Part shown: piece after piece, positions 17,803-28,250 of the stretch
How the letters are laid out: every line of letters begins with the position of its first letter
Position numbering within the stretch: position 1 is the first letter of the stretch
Assembly: GCF_011777495.1 (NCBI RefSeq)
Contig: NZ_JAATJS010000002.1
Span: forward strand, 248,001 to 312,000
DNA length: 64,000 bases
DNA from: Microvirga terricola
GTDB lineage: Bacteria; Pseudomonadota; Alphaproteobacteria; Rhizobiales; Beijerinckiaceae
Reading direction: 5' to 3'
Program-made: the position numbers and the translations under genes
Notes under the pieces: model-generated
Seen by the model: the letters and a program-made list of their open reading frames with translations, nothing else
What the model was told of the DNA's origin: nothing
The model's database searches: none

Positions 17803-19302
17803 TCAGATCGTCTGGTTGTAAGCGCCGACTTCCGAGTTCTCGTGAAGCACGGCATCGACCGCTTTGAACATCTCGTGCATGCGCGCTTCCGCCACCGGGC
17901 TCTCAACGACGACCACGATCTCCGGTTTGTTGGAGGACGCGCGCACGAGACCCCAGGTGCCGTCTTCGGTCACCACACGCACGCCGTTGACGGTGACGAG
18001 ATCCTTGATCGCATAACCGCCGACCTTCTCGCCTTTGGCCTTCAGGTCGATGAAGCGTTTCACCACGCGCTCGACGACATCGTACTTGATCTCGTCGGCG
18101 CACTTTGCGGCCATGGTCGGCGAGCCCCAGGTCTTCGGCACGGCAGCGTAAAGATCGGCCATGGACTTGCCGGGATTGCGGTCGAGCATTTCGCACACGG
18201 CAATCGCGGTCAGAACGCCGTCGTCATAGCCGCGTCCGACTGGCTTGTTGAAGAAGAAGTGACCCGACTTCTCGAAGCCTGCGAGCGCGGAGAGTTCCGT
18301 GACGCGGCGCTTGATGTAGGAGTGGCCGGTCTTCCAGTAGTCGGTCTTCGCGCCCTGCGCTGTGAGTTCGGGATCGGTCGCGAACACGCCGGTCGATTTC
18401 ACATCGACCACGAAGGTTGCATTGGGATGGAGCTTCGAGAGATCGCGCGCGAGCATCACGCCGATCTTGTCCGCGAAAATCTCGTCGCCGTTGTTGTCGA
18501 CAACACCGCAGCGGTCGCCGTCGCCATCGAAGCCGAGGCCGACATCCGCGCCGGTTTCGCGCACCTTGTCCGCGATGGCATGAAGCATCTTCATGTCCTC
18601 TGGATTCGGATTGTAGCGCGGGAAGGTGTGATCGAGATTGGCATCGAGCGGGATCACCTCGCAGCCGATCATCTCCAGCACCTTCGGTGCGAACGCACCC
18701 GCCGTGCCGTTGCCGCAGGCCGCGACGACCTTGAGTTTGCGCTTCAGCTTCGGACGATTGGTGAGGTCCGCGATGTAGCGGGCCGGGAAGTTTTCGACGA
18801 ACTGGTAGGAGCCGCCGTCGCGCAGCTTGAACGCCGCGTTCATGACGATGTCCTTCAGGCGTCCCATTTCGTCGGGGCCGAAGGTGAGGGGGCGGTTCGC
18901 GCCCATCTTCACGCCGGTCCAGCCATTGTCGTTGTGGGAGGCGGTGACCATGGCGACAGCCGGGCAATCGAGTTCGAACTGGCCGAAATAGGCCATAGGC
19001 GAAAGCGCGAGGCCGATATCCTTCACGCGCACGCCCGCGGCCATGAGGCCGGAAACCAGGGCGTATTTGATGGAGGAGGAATAACCGCGGAAATCGTGGC
19101 CCGTCACCAGGTCAGGCCGTACGCCCATCTCATGGATCAGAGTGCCCAGGCCCATGCCCAGGGCCTGTATGCCCATGAGGTTGATCTCTTTCTCGAACAG
19201 CCAGCGAGCATCGTATTCGCGAAAGCCGGTCGGCTTTACGAGCGGGAAGGATTCGTACTCGTAGGTGTTCGGCGAGAGAGCGACTTGAGGCTTGGGGAAC
19301 AT
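17803..19302 (-). CDS. Phosphomannomutase/phosphoglucomutase (AlgC type)
   Basis: A 499-residue alpha-D-phosphohexomutase that interconverts hexose 1- and 6-phosphates. The phosphoserine loop is VTASHNDNGWTGVKMG (Ser122). The metal loop is LGFDGDGDRCGVVDNNG, and the sugar-phosphate loop near the C-terminus reads GLVRASSNKPEIVVVVE. All four domains are present. Its products normally feed GDP-mannose and cell-surface polysaccharides. It ends with its own terminator, and about 110 bases separate it from dgoK upstream. Confidence 0.93.
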   Translation of the reverse strand: MFPKPQVALSPNTYEYESFPLVKPTGFREYDARWLFEKEINLMGIQALGMGLGTLIHEMGVRPDLVTGHDFRGYSSSIKYALVSGLMAAGVRVKDIGLALSPMAYFGQFELDCPAVAMVTASHNDNGWTGVKMGANRPLTFGPDEMGRLKDIVMNAAFKLRDGGSYQFVENFPARYIADLTNRPKLKRKLKVVAACGNGTAGAFAPKVLEMIGCEVIPLDANLDHTFPRYNPNPEDMKMLHAIADKVRETGADVGLGFDGDGDRCGVVDNNGDEIFADKIGVMLARDLSKLHPNATFVVDVKSTGVFATDPELTAQGAKTDYWKTGHSYIKRRVTELSALAGFEKSGHFFFNKPVGRGYDDGVLTAIAVCEMLDRNPGKSMADLYAAVPKTWGSPTMAAKCADEIKYDVVERVVKRFIDLKAKGEKVGGYAIKDLVTVNGVRVVTEDGTWGLVRASSNKPEIVVVVESPVAEARMHEMFKAVDAVLHENSEVGAYNQTI

Positions 19303-19413
19303 GGTCCATCCGGAATGGGAGGTTTCAGTGAGGCGCGATCTTGAGGATCGGATATGAATGAAGTCTGACTACTCGGTGGGTCAGGTCGGATTATGGTTTC
19401 TTTCACCCAGGCT

Positions 19414-20322
19414 TCAACCGGCCCGGTGATGCCTGACGATTCGGGCTAGCCCGGCGATCAGGGCCTCCTGCGGGGCTTTGACATGGGTCTCGATGCCGTG
19501 GCGGGCAAGGGCATGGCGGTAGAGATCGGCGCGGGGCCGATCTGCGATAATGGTTACCGCGGAAGGGCGTCCGAACTGTGACAGGGCGCCGTTGATCTCG
19601 TCCCCGGTCAGGAGGCCGGACAGATAGGGCGCGAGCAGGCTCGTCTCCATGTGCCCGGAAACAACGGCGGCGCGGGCGCCGAAGAGGAGGTGGAGCAGGC
19701 CGACATGCTGTCCGCCTTCGCCGCTGTTGCGGCGGGCGGCCTCCAACCCGAGATCGAAGCCACGCGGGTCTTCCGGTTCGGTTGCGGGGCGGCCGATCAT
19801 CGAGTGCTCGCGCAGGAGTGCATACATTTCGCCGGTCATATAGGTGGCGAAGCGCTCGATCTTGCCGCCTCGCATCTCGATCCACTTGGGATGCGTGCCG
19901 GGGGAGCAGACCAGCCCGTTCTCGACGCCGGCGCCCAGCACGAGCGTTTCTTCGCCGCGCATGACATCCGGCGCGCCGGGGGTGGGTTCGCAGTAAAGGC
20001 CGGGGATGATGTAGGCCTTGCGGCCGTGATCCAGATCAACCGGAATCATCGCGCCAGCAATCTCGGCCGGGCCGGCCGGGCAGGAGGCGTAAGGAGCGAC
20101 GACCCAGCCCTCGCGGCTGCCGACCATGCCGACGAGGAGGACGGGAGCATCCGGCTCGACATCGAGCCAGCGTCCACAGTGGCGAAGGAACACGTCGCGA
20201 TGCTGGCCCTGTTTGAGGGCGGAGACGCCCTCATCGGAAGAGACCTGATCGAGAATGGTTTCGTTCTCGATCAGATAACCGCGAAAACGGGTTGTTCCCC
20301 AATCGGCGACGATGAAGCGCAA
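19414..20322 (-). CDS. dgoK: 2-dehydro-3-deoxygalactonokinase family protein
   Basis: A 302-residue sugar kinase of the DgoK family. The N-terminal phosphate loop is VADWGTTRFRGYL, and further motifs are LVGMVGSREGW, DVMRGEETLVLGA, CSPGTHPKWIEM and ATYMTGEMYALL. The known reaction is phosphorylation of 2-keto-3-deoxygalactonate. The usual partner dgoA (aldolase) and a dehydratase are absent here, and the gene follows the URC cluster by only 44 bases, so its substrate may differ or its partners may lie elsewhere. Confidence 0.88.
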   Translation of the reverse strand: MRFIVADWGTTRFRGYLIENETILDQVSSDEGVSALKQGQHRDVFLRHCGRWLDVEPDAPVLLVGMVGSREGWVVAPYASCPAGPAEIAGAMIPVDLDHGRKAYIIPGLYCEPTPGAPDVMRGEETLVLGAGVENGLVCSPGTHPKWIEMRGGKIERFATYMTGEMYALLREHSMIGRPATEPEDPRGFDLGLEAARRNSGEGGQHVGLLHLLFGARAAVVSGHMETSLLAPYLSGLLTGDEINGALSQFGRPSAVTIIADRPRADLYRHALARHGIETHVKAPQEALIAGLARIVRHHRAG

Positions 20323-20366
20323 GGCTGGCGATCCTGCGGGTCCGAGGATTTAAACCGGGCTGGCCC

Positions 20367-21032
20367 TTAGCGCGTTCCATACATGCGGTCGCCCGCATCG
20401 CCGAGGCCCGGCACGATGTAGCCGTGATCGTTGAGGTGGTTGTCGATGGCGGCGGTCCAGATCGGCACGTCGGGATGGGCGCTGCGCATCCGCTCGATGC
20501 CTTCCGGGGCGGCGAGCAGGCAGACGAAGCGTAGATCCTTTGCGCCACGCTCTTTGAGCCGGTCGATGGCGGCAACCGCCGAATTGGCGGTGGCAAGCAT
20601 GGGGTCGAGCACCAGCACCATGCGGTCGGCGAGGTCGGACGGGGCCTTGAAATAATATTCGACCGCCTGGAGCGATTCCGGATCACGATAGAGGCCGATA
20701 TGGGCCACGCGCGCGGCGGGCACGAGGGTCAGCATGCCGTCGAGAAAGCCAACACCGGCGCGCAGGATGGGGGCGAAGACGAGCTTCTTGCCGGCGATCT
20801 GCACACCTTCCGTGATGGTCAGCGGTGTTTCGATGGTCACGCGCTCCACAGGCAGGCTGCGGGTCACTTCGTAGCAGAGGAGCATGCCGATCTCGTTGAG
20901 GAGCTGGCGGAAGCCCTTCGTTGACCGCTCCTTCTCCCGCATCAGGGTCAGTTTGTGCTGAACCAGCGGATGATCGACCACGGTGACGCCCTGCATGCTC
21001 TTTTGCCCTTCAATCGTCTTGTGCTGGTTCAT
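20367..21032 (-). CDS. upp: Uracil phosphoribosyltransferase
   Basis: Makes UMP from uracil and PRPP. At 221 residues it has a short extension before the classical start [33 protein letters not shown] and [14 protein letters not shown] include the PRPP loop, and the C-terminal [13 protein letters not shown] is the uracil-binding end. The start ATG at 21032 directly abuts the URC4 stop (TAAATG); an internal ATG at 20996 has GAAGGG upstream. Tight coupling to URC4 and URC1 suggests it starts a catabolic route (the role of URC6 in yeast) as well as salvage. Confidence 0.95.
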   Translation of the reverse strand: MNQHKTIEGQKSMQGVTVVDHPLVQHKLTLMREKERSTKGFRQLLNEIGMLLCYEVTRSLPVERVTIETPLTITEGVQIAGKKLVFAPILRAGVGFLDGMLTLVPAARVAHIGLYRDPESLQAVEYYFKAPSDLADRMVLVLDPMLATANSAVAAIDRLKERGAKDLRFVCLLAAPEGIERMRSAHPDVPIWTAAIDNHLNDHGYIVPGLGDAGDRMYGTR

Positions 21033-22286
21033 TTAAAACACCGTCCCGTCGCTGATTATCGTAAGCGGAGGAGATCCATCGCCGCGCCGTGCCTTGGCAA
21101 GCCTGCGCCCCGTCGCCCAGGTGCCGCCTTCAAGCACCTTGGCGAGGGGAAAATCCTCCGCCTTCAATCCGAGCTTCGCACGGATCGGATCGGCAATGCG
21201 GTCTAGAAGCGCGACGGTCAAGGCCCGCCATTCCACGACGAGGGTGGAATCCACCGCGTGAGGACGATTGGCCTCAGCCGGATCCTTCAAGGACAGTACG
21301 CCCGCATCGAGAAACAGGCCGCCGTTGCGGTATTCGGGCAGGCCCGTCAGGCCGTCGATTTCCACCACGTCATAGCCCGCCCATTCCAGCGGCTCGATGA
21401 GGGAATAGGAGAGCCACTGGGAGAGCTTGTGGAACGGAATCAGGCCGTTGGTCGCGTCCGGCGCATCGACGAGGGGATGCCGCCAGGTATCGCCGAGATG
21501 GACGCCGCCGAGCGTGATGCGGCTCGGCCAGATCGCGCCGAGATGGGTGAGAACGGCGTCGAGGATGGCGGTCGCCTTGATCGTGTCGTTCTCGGCGGTC
21601 GCCTCGATGACCTCGAAAAGTCCGCCGGGGCGGGGATCGTCGTTCTGGCCGAAGATGTCGGGGTTCGTCGCCACGACCCGGCCGAGACGGTTGAGGAGGG
21701 CGACGCGTCCGTCGAGGCCGAGGATGGGATTATCCGCCGAAACTTGAAATCCCTCGGCCAGATCCTCCGGCCGCAGGCTCAAGAGCACATCCGCATCGAC
21801 CCGGAACGGGTCTTCCGGGTGGCTTGAGAACAGGCCGCTGACGAACATGTTGAAGCTCGCGACGGCAAGACCTTCCGAGCGGGCGTAAGTTTCGCCGGTG
21901 CGGCCTTCCTCATAACGCCAGTCGGGACCCGCGCCCGCATCGAGCAGAACCGAGACGATGGCGAGGTCGAAGGCGGCGCGGGCCATCTCGCCGGTATTGG
22001 TCCAGGTAGCGCCGTGCACCACCGCGCCCCAGCGGTCATAATCTCCGGCCGCGAAGTGTCGCCAGCGGGCATGGAAAGGGACGTCGAGGGACGGATAGGC
22101 TTCGCGGATGGTGGCCACCACCTCGTCGGCGCAGGCGTCCAGCCGGTCGAGATGAACCGCGAAATGCGCCAGGCGGCCCTCAAGCCCGTGCTGTAAAATT
22201 TGATGAGAACGGTCGCGCACCGCTTTAGCGCTCAGGAGGTTTTTGGCGGCCTGTGTATCCGGGGCGAGGGGCGAGGGGTCCGTCAC
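21033..22286 (-). CDS. URC4/Urg3-family protein (DUF1688), uracil degradation
   Basis: A 417-residue homologue of the yeast URC4/Urg3 protein. Recognisable blocks are HFAVHLDRLDACADEV, FHARWRHFAAGDYDRW, GATWTNTGEMARAAFDLA, FNMFVSGLFSS, IPFHKLSQWLSYSLIEPLEW and TGLPEYRNGGLFLD. In the yeast system urc4 mutants accumulate ribosylurea, which places the protein after ring opening; its exact chemistry is not settled to my knowledge. GTG 22286 is chosen because AGGAG lies six bases upstream; a TTG at 22292 is the alternative. It sits between URC1 (52-base gap) and upp (no gap). Confidence 0.88.
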   Translation of the reverse strand: MTDPSPLAPDTQAAKNLLSAKAVRDRSHQILQHGLEGRLAHFAVHLDRLDACADEVVATIREAYPSLDVPFHARWRHFAAGDYDRWGAVVHGATWTNTGEMARAAFDLAIVSVLLDAGAGPDWRYEEGRTGETYARSEGLAVASFNMFVSGLFSSHPEDPFRVDADVLLSLRPEDLAEGFQVSADNPILGLDGRVALLNRLGRVVATNPDIFGQNDDPRPGGLFEVIEATAENDTIKATAILDAVLTHLGAIWPSRITLGGVHLGDTWRHPLVDAPDATNGLIPFHKLSQWLSYSLIEPLEWAGYDVVEIDGLTGLPEYRNGGLFLDAGVLSLKDPAEANRPHAVDSTLVVEWRALTVALLDRIADPIRAKLGLKAEDFPLAKVLEGGTWATGRRLAKARRGDGSPPLTIISDGTVF

Positions 22287-22338
22287 GCGCAACTCCTGGG
22301 CTTTCGACGCGGAAGCGATAGCATGACTGACCGCTGCT

Positions 22339-23601
22339 CTAGAAGTGCTCGAGATCGCGCCCTTTCACCCGCTCCAGCGTCGAGGCCTCGGGCGCACCAT
22401 CCGGCGTGTAGTAGCCCGCGGCCTTCTTGGCTTCCAGCTCTACCTGCGCATCGGGGGGCACCAATTCTGCGGGGATCGGCACGCGCTCCACGACCTCGAT
22501 GCCAGCACTGGTGATGGCGTCGTACTTCATGTTCGACATGGACATGAGCCGGTCGATGCGGCGGATGCCAAGCCAGTTGAGCACATCGGGCATGAGCTGC
22601 TGGAAGCGCGCATCCTGCACGCCCGCCACGCATTCGGTGCGCTCAAAGTAGGTCGAGGCCGTGTCGCCGCCTTCCTGCCGCTTGCGAGCGTTGTAGACGA
22701 GGAACTTCGTGACCTCGCCGAGAGCCCGGCCTTCCTTGCGGTTATAGGCGATGATGCCGACTCCGCCGCCTTGGGCTTCCCGTACGCATTCCTCGATGCC
22801 GTGCACGAGATAGGGGCGGCAGGTGCAGATGTCCGAGCCGAACACGTCCGAGCCGTTGCATTCGTCATGAACGCGGCAGGCGATGCGGGTCCTCGGATCG
22901 TTGAGCTTGGCCGCATCGCCGATGATGTAGACCGTCGTGTTGCCGATAGGCGGCAGAAACACGCTCATGTCGGGCCGGGTCACAAGTTCGGGGAACATGC
23001 CGCCGGTCTGCTCGAACAAGGTGCGCCGCAACTCGCCTTCCGAGCAACCGAACCGATCCGCAATGCCGGGCAGATACCAGACCGGATCGACCGCAATCTT
23101 GGTTACAGCGATGTCGCCGGAAGCGTGCAGCACACCGCCATCGGCTTTCAGCCGCTTCGACCCCATGGCACCCAAAATCTCCGGCATGTTCAGCCGCGCC
23201 TTGGTGATCGCGATAGTGGGGCGGATATCGAGGCCGCCGGCGATCTCATCTCCGTAAACTGCGCCGACCAGATGGCCCCACGGATCGAGGGAGACGATGC
23301 GGCCCGGCTCGAACCATTGCGGATGGGGGCCGATATCGGCGGTGGGGTGCGTATTGTGCAGGTCCGGCCGCGTCACCGGGTTGAGCGCGCGGGCTGAAAT
23401 CGCGAGCGCCCGATAGAGCGAATAGGACCCGCCATGCGCGCCGATGACATTGCGGTCGGAGGGGTTAGTGACGGAGCCGATGATCGGCCCGCGCTCCCTC
23501 GGATCGCCTGCACCCCATTTGATCGGGCGGCGGATCGTGGCCGCGTTGGGTTCTGGATGGGAGGTCAGCCGGATATGGGTCGTGCGGTTCGGCGAGTTCA
23601 T
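22339..23601 (-). CDS. URC1/Urg1-family GTP cyclohydrolase II-like protein, uracil degradation
   Basis: A 420-residue protein. The C-terminal half resembles GTP cyclohydrolase II: RVHDECNGSDVFGSDICTC gives the zinc triad Cys248, Cys259 and Cys261 with the same spacing as RibA, followed by IIAYNRKEGRALGE in place of the RibA HRQEGR motif. The N-terminal 200 residues (SVTNPSDRNVIGAHGGSY and others) are typical of URC1, not of riboflavin enzymes. In yeast URC1 is required for opening the pyrimidine ring of a uridine nucleotide. Automatic labels of GTP cyclohydrolase II would be misleading. It is the first gene of the URC1-URC4-upp operon. Confidence 0.9.
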   Translation of the reverse strand: MNSPNRTTHIRLTSHPEPNAATIRRPIKWGAGDPRERGPIIGSVTNPSDRNVIGAHGGSYSLYRALAISARALNPVTRPDLHNTHPTADIGPHPQWFEPGRIVSLDPWGHLVGAVYGDEIAGGLDIRPTIAITKARLNMPEILGAMGSKRLKADGGVLHASGDIAVTKIAVDPVWYLPGIADRFGCSEGELRRTLFEQTGGMFPELVTRPDMSVFLPPIGNTTVYIIGDAAKLNDPRTRIACRVHDECNGSDVFGSDICTCRPYLVHGIEECVREAQGGGVGIIAYNRKEGRALGEVTKFLVYNARKRQEGGDTASTYFERTECVAGVQDARFQQLMPDVLNWLGIRRIDRLMSMSNMKYDAITSAGIEVVERVPIPAELVPPDAQVELEAKKAAGYYTPDGAPEASTLERVKGRDLEHF

Positions 23602-23627
23602 CGGGGTCTTCCACGCGGTGGAGGACT

Positions 23628-23648
23628 CTCCGAAAGGACCGTTCGGAG
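23628..23648. promoter_or_regulatory. Hairpin in the URC1 leader
   Basis: CTCCGAA (23628-23634) pairs perfectly with TTCGGAG (23642-23648) around a 7-base loop, 27 bases upstream of the URC1 start codon on the minus strand. It would lie in the 5' leader of the mRNA if transcription starts further upstream. Confidence 0.4.
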
Positions 23649-23660
23649 CGCCTCCTTACG

Positions 23661-23673
23661 ATCTACGGTAGAT
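23661..23673. promoter_or_regulatory. Operator-like inverted repeat upstream of URC1
   Basis: ATCTAC-G-GTAGAT is a perfect 13-base dyad 60 bases upstream of URC1. On the minus strand a TTGACG lies about 20 bases further upstream (23691-23696), which could be a -35 element, though no clear -10 accompanies it. The regulator is unknown. Confidence 0.4.
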
Positions 23674-23807
23674 TGATCCGAAGTTACGAGGACGTCAATG
23701 ATGTCGATCACTCAAGGCTTCCTTGAGGACGGCGCAAAGATTGGTTTTCAAAGAGCAAGCGCCTTCGGGCTCGGGGCGTCTTATCCAGCACCATCAGCGA
23801 TTATGGG

Positions 23808-23905
23808 TTCCGGGCTCCGCTGCGCGGCCCCGGAATGACAGCAGTGCGGCGTGTCCAAGACGCGGATGGCTGGGACAAGCCCGGCCATGACGAGGCGGGC
23901 GCGGC
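23808..23905. repeat. Intergenic palindromic repeat element of a rhizobial type
   Basis: The 326-base stretch 23602-23927 has no gene. Apart from the URC1 leader it holds a palindromic segment, TTCCGGG at 23808-23814 with CCCGGAA at 23829-23835, followed by text such as CCGGAATGACAGC and GGGACAAGCCCGGCCATGACG. I recognise this style as a dispersed intergenic repeat common in Bradyrhizobium-like genomes. Copy number cannot be seen in this window, since no second copy was noticed. Confidence 0.55.
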
Positions 23906-23927
23906 GATTAATGGAGCTGGACAATCC

Positions 23928-24755
23928 TCAAGCCGGAAACTGCCTTCGCCATTGATCATTGATATTGTCCCACCTCCTGTCGACCTCCCCGGTCTCGTCC
24001 CTCTCGCAGGCGAAGTAGACGATGCTCAGAGCCGCGTACTGGCCTGGATGGTGGGAGATCGTGTCCATGAGCGCGAGACATTGTTCAGTCGAGATACAGC
24101 GCCCTCCAATTCGAGCGATAGCCACCTCGCTGACATCCTCGGCCAGCGGGTGATCAAACCCGGCACGCCAATAATTCATGACGTCCCTTTGCGCCGGTAA
24201 AGAGACCTTTGCGCTTCTCGGAGGGCGGCTGATCTCGTCGAGAACCGCGAAGACTGCGTTGGCCGAAATTGCTCGGCCGAGGTCAATCATGATCTTCCAA
24301 AAAGGTATATCCGGGTGGCCCTTGTCCGAGATCGGGCAGTCAATGACGTTCAAAAATTGCTCTTCGGTCATCGGAAGCGCCCGCAGCACGGACGGCGGGT
24401 TAAATATGAGCTTCAGAGCTTCCTGGGCAATGGCCCGGATCTCACGCCACTTTGGATGGTCGATCGTAATCTTGGGGTCCGGATCTGATCCAACCTCCTG
24501 CTGGTAGGCTTGGATAGTATTGCGGAGTCGCCGGAGAGCCGCCTGTGCCTGAGGCGAGAGCGCAAGTTCCTTATCGGTGATGAAGCTATGCTCGCCCTCA
24601 TCCAGCGGTGGCAGGAGATCGCAAATCTCGTCGCCAGGCGAGTCTCGGAGGTTGGGGTCCAGACCGAACCAGGAGACCCGCTGCGTGGCCTCATCGGCGA
24701 TGCCTTCAAGTGCTTCACGAGCCCACCGTAACTTCAGCTCCGGGGGTGTTTCCAT
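23928..24755 (-). CDS. Protein of unknown function
   Basis: I do not recognise this 275-residue protein. It is acidic, soluble in appearance, with no signal peptide, transmembrane segment or nucleotide-binding motif. Tryptophan-rich patches (KLRWAREALEG, PKWREIRAIAQEALKL, DRRWDNINDQWRRQF) and PFWKIMIDLGRAISANAVFAVL (read in parts) suggest a helical fold. The ATG at 24755 has GGAGAAG upstream. Codon use and base composition look less GC-rich than the flanking deoB and URC1 genes, and an intergenic repeat lies at its 3' side, so acquisition by transfer is possible. Confidence 0.7.
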   Translation of the reverse strand: METPPELKLRWAREALEGIADEATQRVSWFGLDPNLRDSPGDEICDLLPPLDEGEHSFITDKELALSPQAQAALRRLRNTIQAYQQEVGSDPDPKITIDHPKWREIRAIAQEALKLIFNPPSVLRALPMTEEQFLNVIDCPISDKGHPDIPFWKIMIDLGRAISANAVFAVLDEISRPPRSAKVSLPAQRDVMNYWRAGFDHPLAEDVSEVAIARIGGRCISTEQCLALMDTISHHPGQYAALSIVYFACERDETGEVDRRWDNINDQWRRQFPA

Positions 24756-24818
24756 CACGCTCTTCTCCAGATACGTCACGAATGTAGCGCCGCGCGCTAA
24801 CACTCATCACGCCGCAGC

Positions 24819-26039
24819 TCAAAGCCAGGACGTGCCCTTGCCAGGATGCGGCACCTTCAAGTGGGCCAGCACGCTCGCCCCGATATCCGCAAAGCTTTCC
24901 CGCCGTCCGACGCTGCCCGTCTTCACGCCCGGACCGAAGGCCAGGATCGGCGTATGCTCGCGGGTGTGGTCGGTGCCGCGCCAGGAGGGGTCGTTGCCGT
25001 GATCGGCGGTGATGATAACGAGGTCGCCGGGTTTTAGCGCGGCTTCGATCTCGGGAACGCGGCGGTCGAAGGCTTCGAGGGCTGCAGCGTAGCCGGGGAT
25101 GTCGCGGCGGTGGCCGAACTCGGTGTCGAAATCGACGAGATTGGCGAAGACGAAGCCGCCATCGGGCAGATCCTTCATCGCGTCGATGGCGGCTGACAGG
25201 CACGCATCATTGCCGGAAGGTTTCACTTCCTTGCCAGTGCTGCGATGGGCAAAGATGTCGCCGATCTTGCCGACGGTGACGATGGCGCGGCCCGCCTTCT
25301 GCAACGTGTCCAGAATCGTGTCGGCGGGCGGAAACACCGCAAAGTCCTTGCGGTTGCCGGTGCGCTTGAAACCCGTTTCCGCCGTGCCGACGAAGGGGCG
25401 GGCGATGACGCGGCCGATGTTGTAGGGGTCACAGAGTTCGCGCGCGATCTTGCAGAGATCGTAGAGGCGCTGAAGCCCAAAAGTTTCCTCGTGCGCCGCG
25501 ATCTGCAGCACGCTGTCGACGGAGGTGTAGCAGATGGGTTTTCCCGTGCGCACATGCTCCGCGCCGTAATCGTCGATCACAACGGTGCCGGAGGCGTGCT
25601 TGTTGGCGAGAATGCCGGGAAGGTTCGCGCGGGCGATCAGCGCGTCCGTTAGTTCCTTCGGGAAGGACGGCACGGTGTCGGGGAAATAGCCCCAGTCGAA
25701 AGTCACGGGCACGCCCGTGATTTCCCAGTGGCCGGAGGGCGTGTCCTTGCCGTTGGAGGTTTCGACGCCGTAGCCCCAGGCGCCTTTCAGAGGGCCCTTT
25801 GGAGCGAGGTTCGGCGGCATGCGGCCCGTGGAGGCCTCACACGCGAGGCCCAGGCCGAACGCGGTCATGTGCGGAAGGTTCAGCGGTCCCTGGCGCAAGC
25901 CGACCTGGTCGCCCCGGCCTTCTGCGCAGGCTTCCGCGATGTGGCCGACCGTATCTGCGCCGGCATCGCCATAGATGTCCGCGTCCTCAGCGCCGCCGAT
26001 GCCGACGGAATCGAGCACGATGATGAGAGCGCGGGGCAT
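24819..26039 (-). CDS. deoB: Phosphopentomutase
   Basis: Converts (deoxy)ribose-1-phosphate to the 5-phosphate, joining nucleoside phosphorolysis to DeoC and the pentose phosphate pathway. 406 residues of the alkaline-phosphatase-like metalloenzyme class: [18 protein letters not shown] at the N-terminus holds metal ligands, [11 protein letters not shown] carries the catalytic Thr, and [20 protein letters not shown] the C-terminal metal site (read in parts). ATG 26039 has AAGGAT nine bases upstream; a longer reading upstream lacks family support. It is separate from the plus-strand deo genes but only 10 kb away. Confidence 0.95.
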   Translation of the reverse strand: MPRALIIVLDSVGIGGAEDADIYGDAGADTVGHIAEACAEGRGDQVGLRQGPLNLPHMTAFGLGLACEASTGRMPPNLAPKGPLKGAWGYGVETSNGKDTPSGHWEITGVPVTFDWGYFPDTVPSFPKELTDALIARANLPGILANKHASGTVVIDDYGAEHVRTGKPICYTSVDSVLQIAAHEETFGLQRLYDLCKIARELCDPYNIGRVIARPFVGTAETGFKRTGNRKDFAVFPPADTILDTLQKAGRAIVTVGKIGDIFAHRSTGKEVKPSGNDACLSAAIDAMKDLPDGGFVFANLVDFDTEFGHRRDIPGYAAALEAFDRRVPEIEAALKPGDLVIITADHGNDPSWRGTDHTREHTPILAFGPGVKTGSVGRRESFADIGASVLAHLKVPHPGKGTSWL

Positions 26040-26113
26040 GGCAAAATCCTTCAAGCGATCAGAATCGGACACTGATACGGCATTACGGGAGAAGAGGCGA
26101 TAGGGGAGGTATG

Positions 26114-27749
<1,636 letters not shown>

Positions 27750-27763
<14 letters not shown>

Positions 27764-28250
27764 GAGATGCCTCCCGTTGCAGGGCGGAGATACGCCACAG
27801 AGCGCCGTTAGCCATTAAGGCGCTGACTGCGAACACGGTGAACGCGTGCCAGGGATTGGGCGGCTTCTTAAGAACGTAGCGAGTGAAGAGAAGGAAAGTG
27901 CATAAGGCCGATGCAGGAAGCAGAAGAGCGATCCCGATTTCGGGGAGCATGCCGCTGGCACGATTGGGTAGGCAACTGAGCAATTCTTTTTCATCTTCGG
28001 ACAACCCGAAGACGATCTGGTGCAGCAGAAAAGACGCTGAGAGCACGAGGCCGATAGGTCCACTGACAAAGCCGACGAGATATATAACAGCGGATATAAT
28101 TGCCGTTGTGACCAGCATGTCGACGAACGATAGGAAATCGAACGGCCTTGTGAAAAACGCCAAAACGAAAGGATTAAGCAGCAATGCACACACGGCCGTG
28201 AGCAGCCATGGCTGTTTCCTCGAAATGCGAACCGAACCAGCCTCCCTCAT
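27750..28250 (-). CDS. Small membrane protein of unknown function within the yej-type operon
   Basis: A 166-residue protein with about four hydrophobic segments (near LLTAVCALLLNPFVLAFF, VTTAIISAVIYLVGF, LVLSASFLLHQIVFGL and FTVFAVSALMANGAL). I do not recognise the family. Its ATG overlaps the YejE-like stop (ATGA) and its end overlaps the ATPase start by 14 bases, so it is translationally locked into the operon. Its base composition is visibly less GC-rich than the flanking transporter genes, consistent with a later insertion. A role as transporter accessory is inference. Confidence 0.7.

Noticed and set aside
17776..19344. A plus-strand open frame of 522 codons opposite the phosphohexomutase
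   Set aside because: The minus-strand gene has complete catalytic motifs; the antisense frame has none and spans its terminator.
22339..23601. Annotation as a riboflavin-synthesis GTP cyclohydrolase II (ribA)
   Set aside because: The long N-terminal domain, the altered KEGRALGE motif and the URC4-upp neighbours fit URC1 better than RibA.
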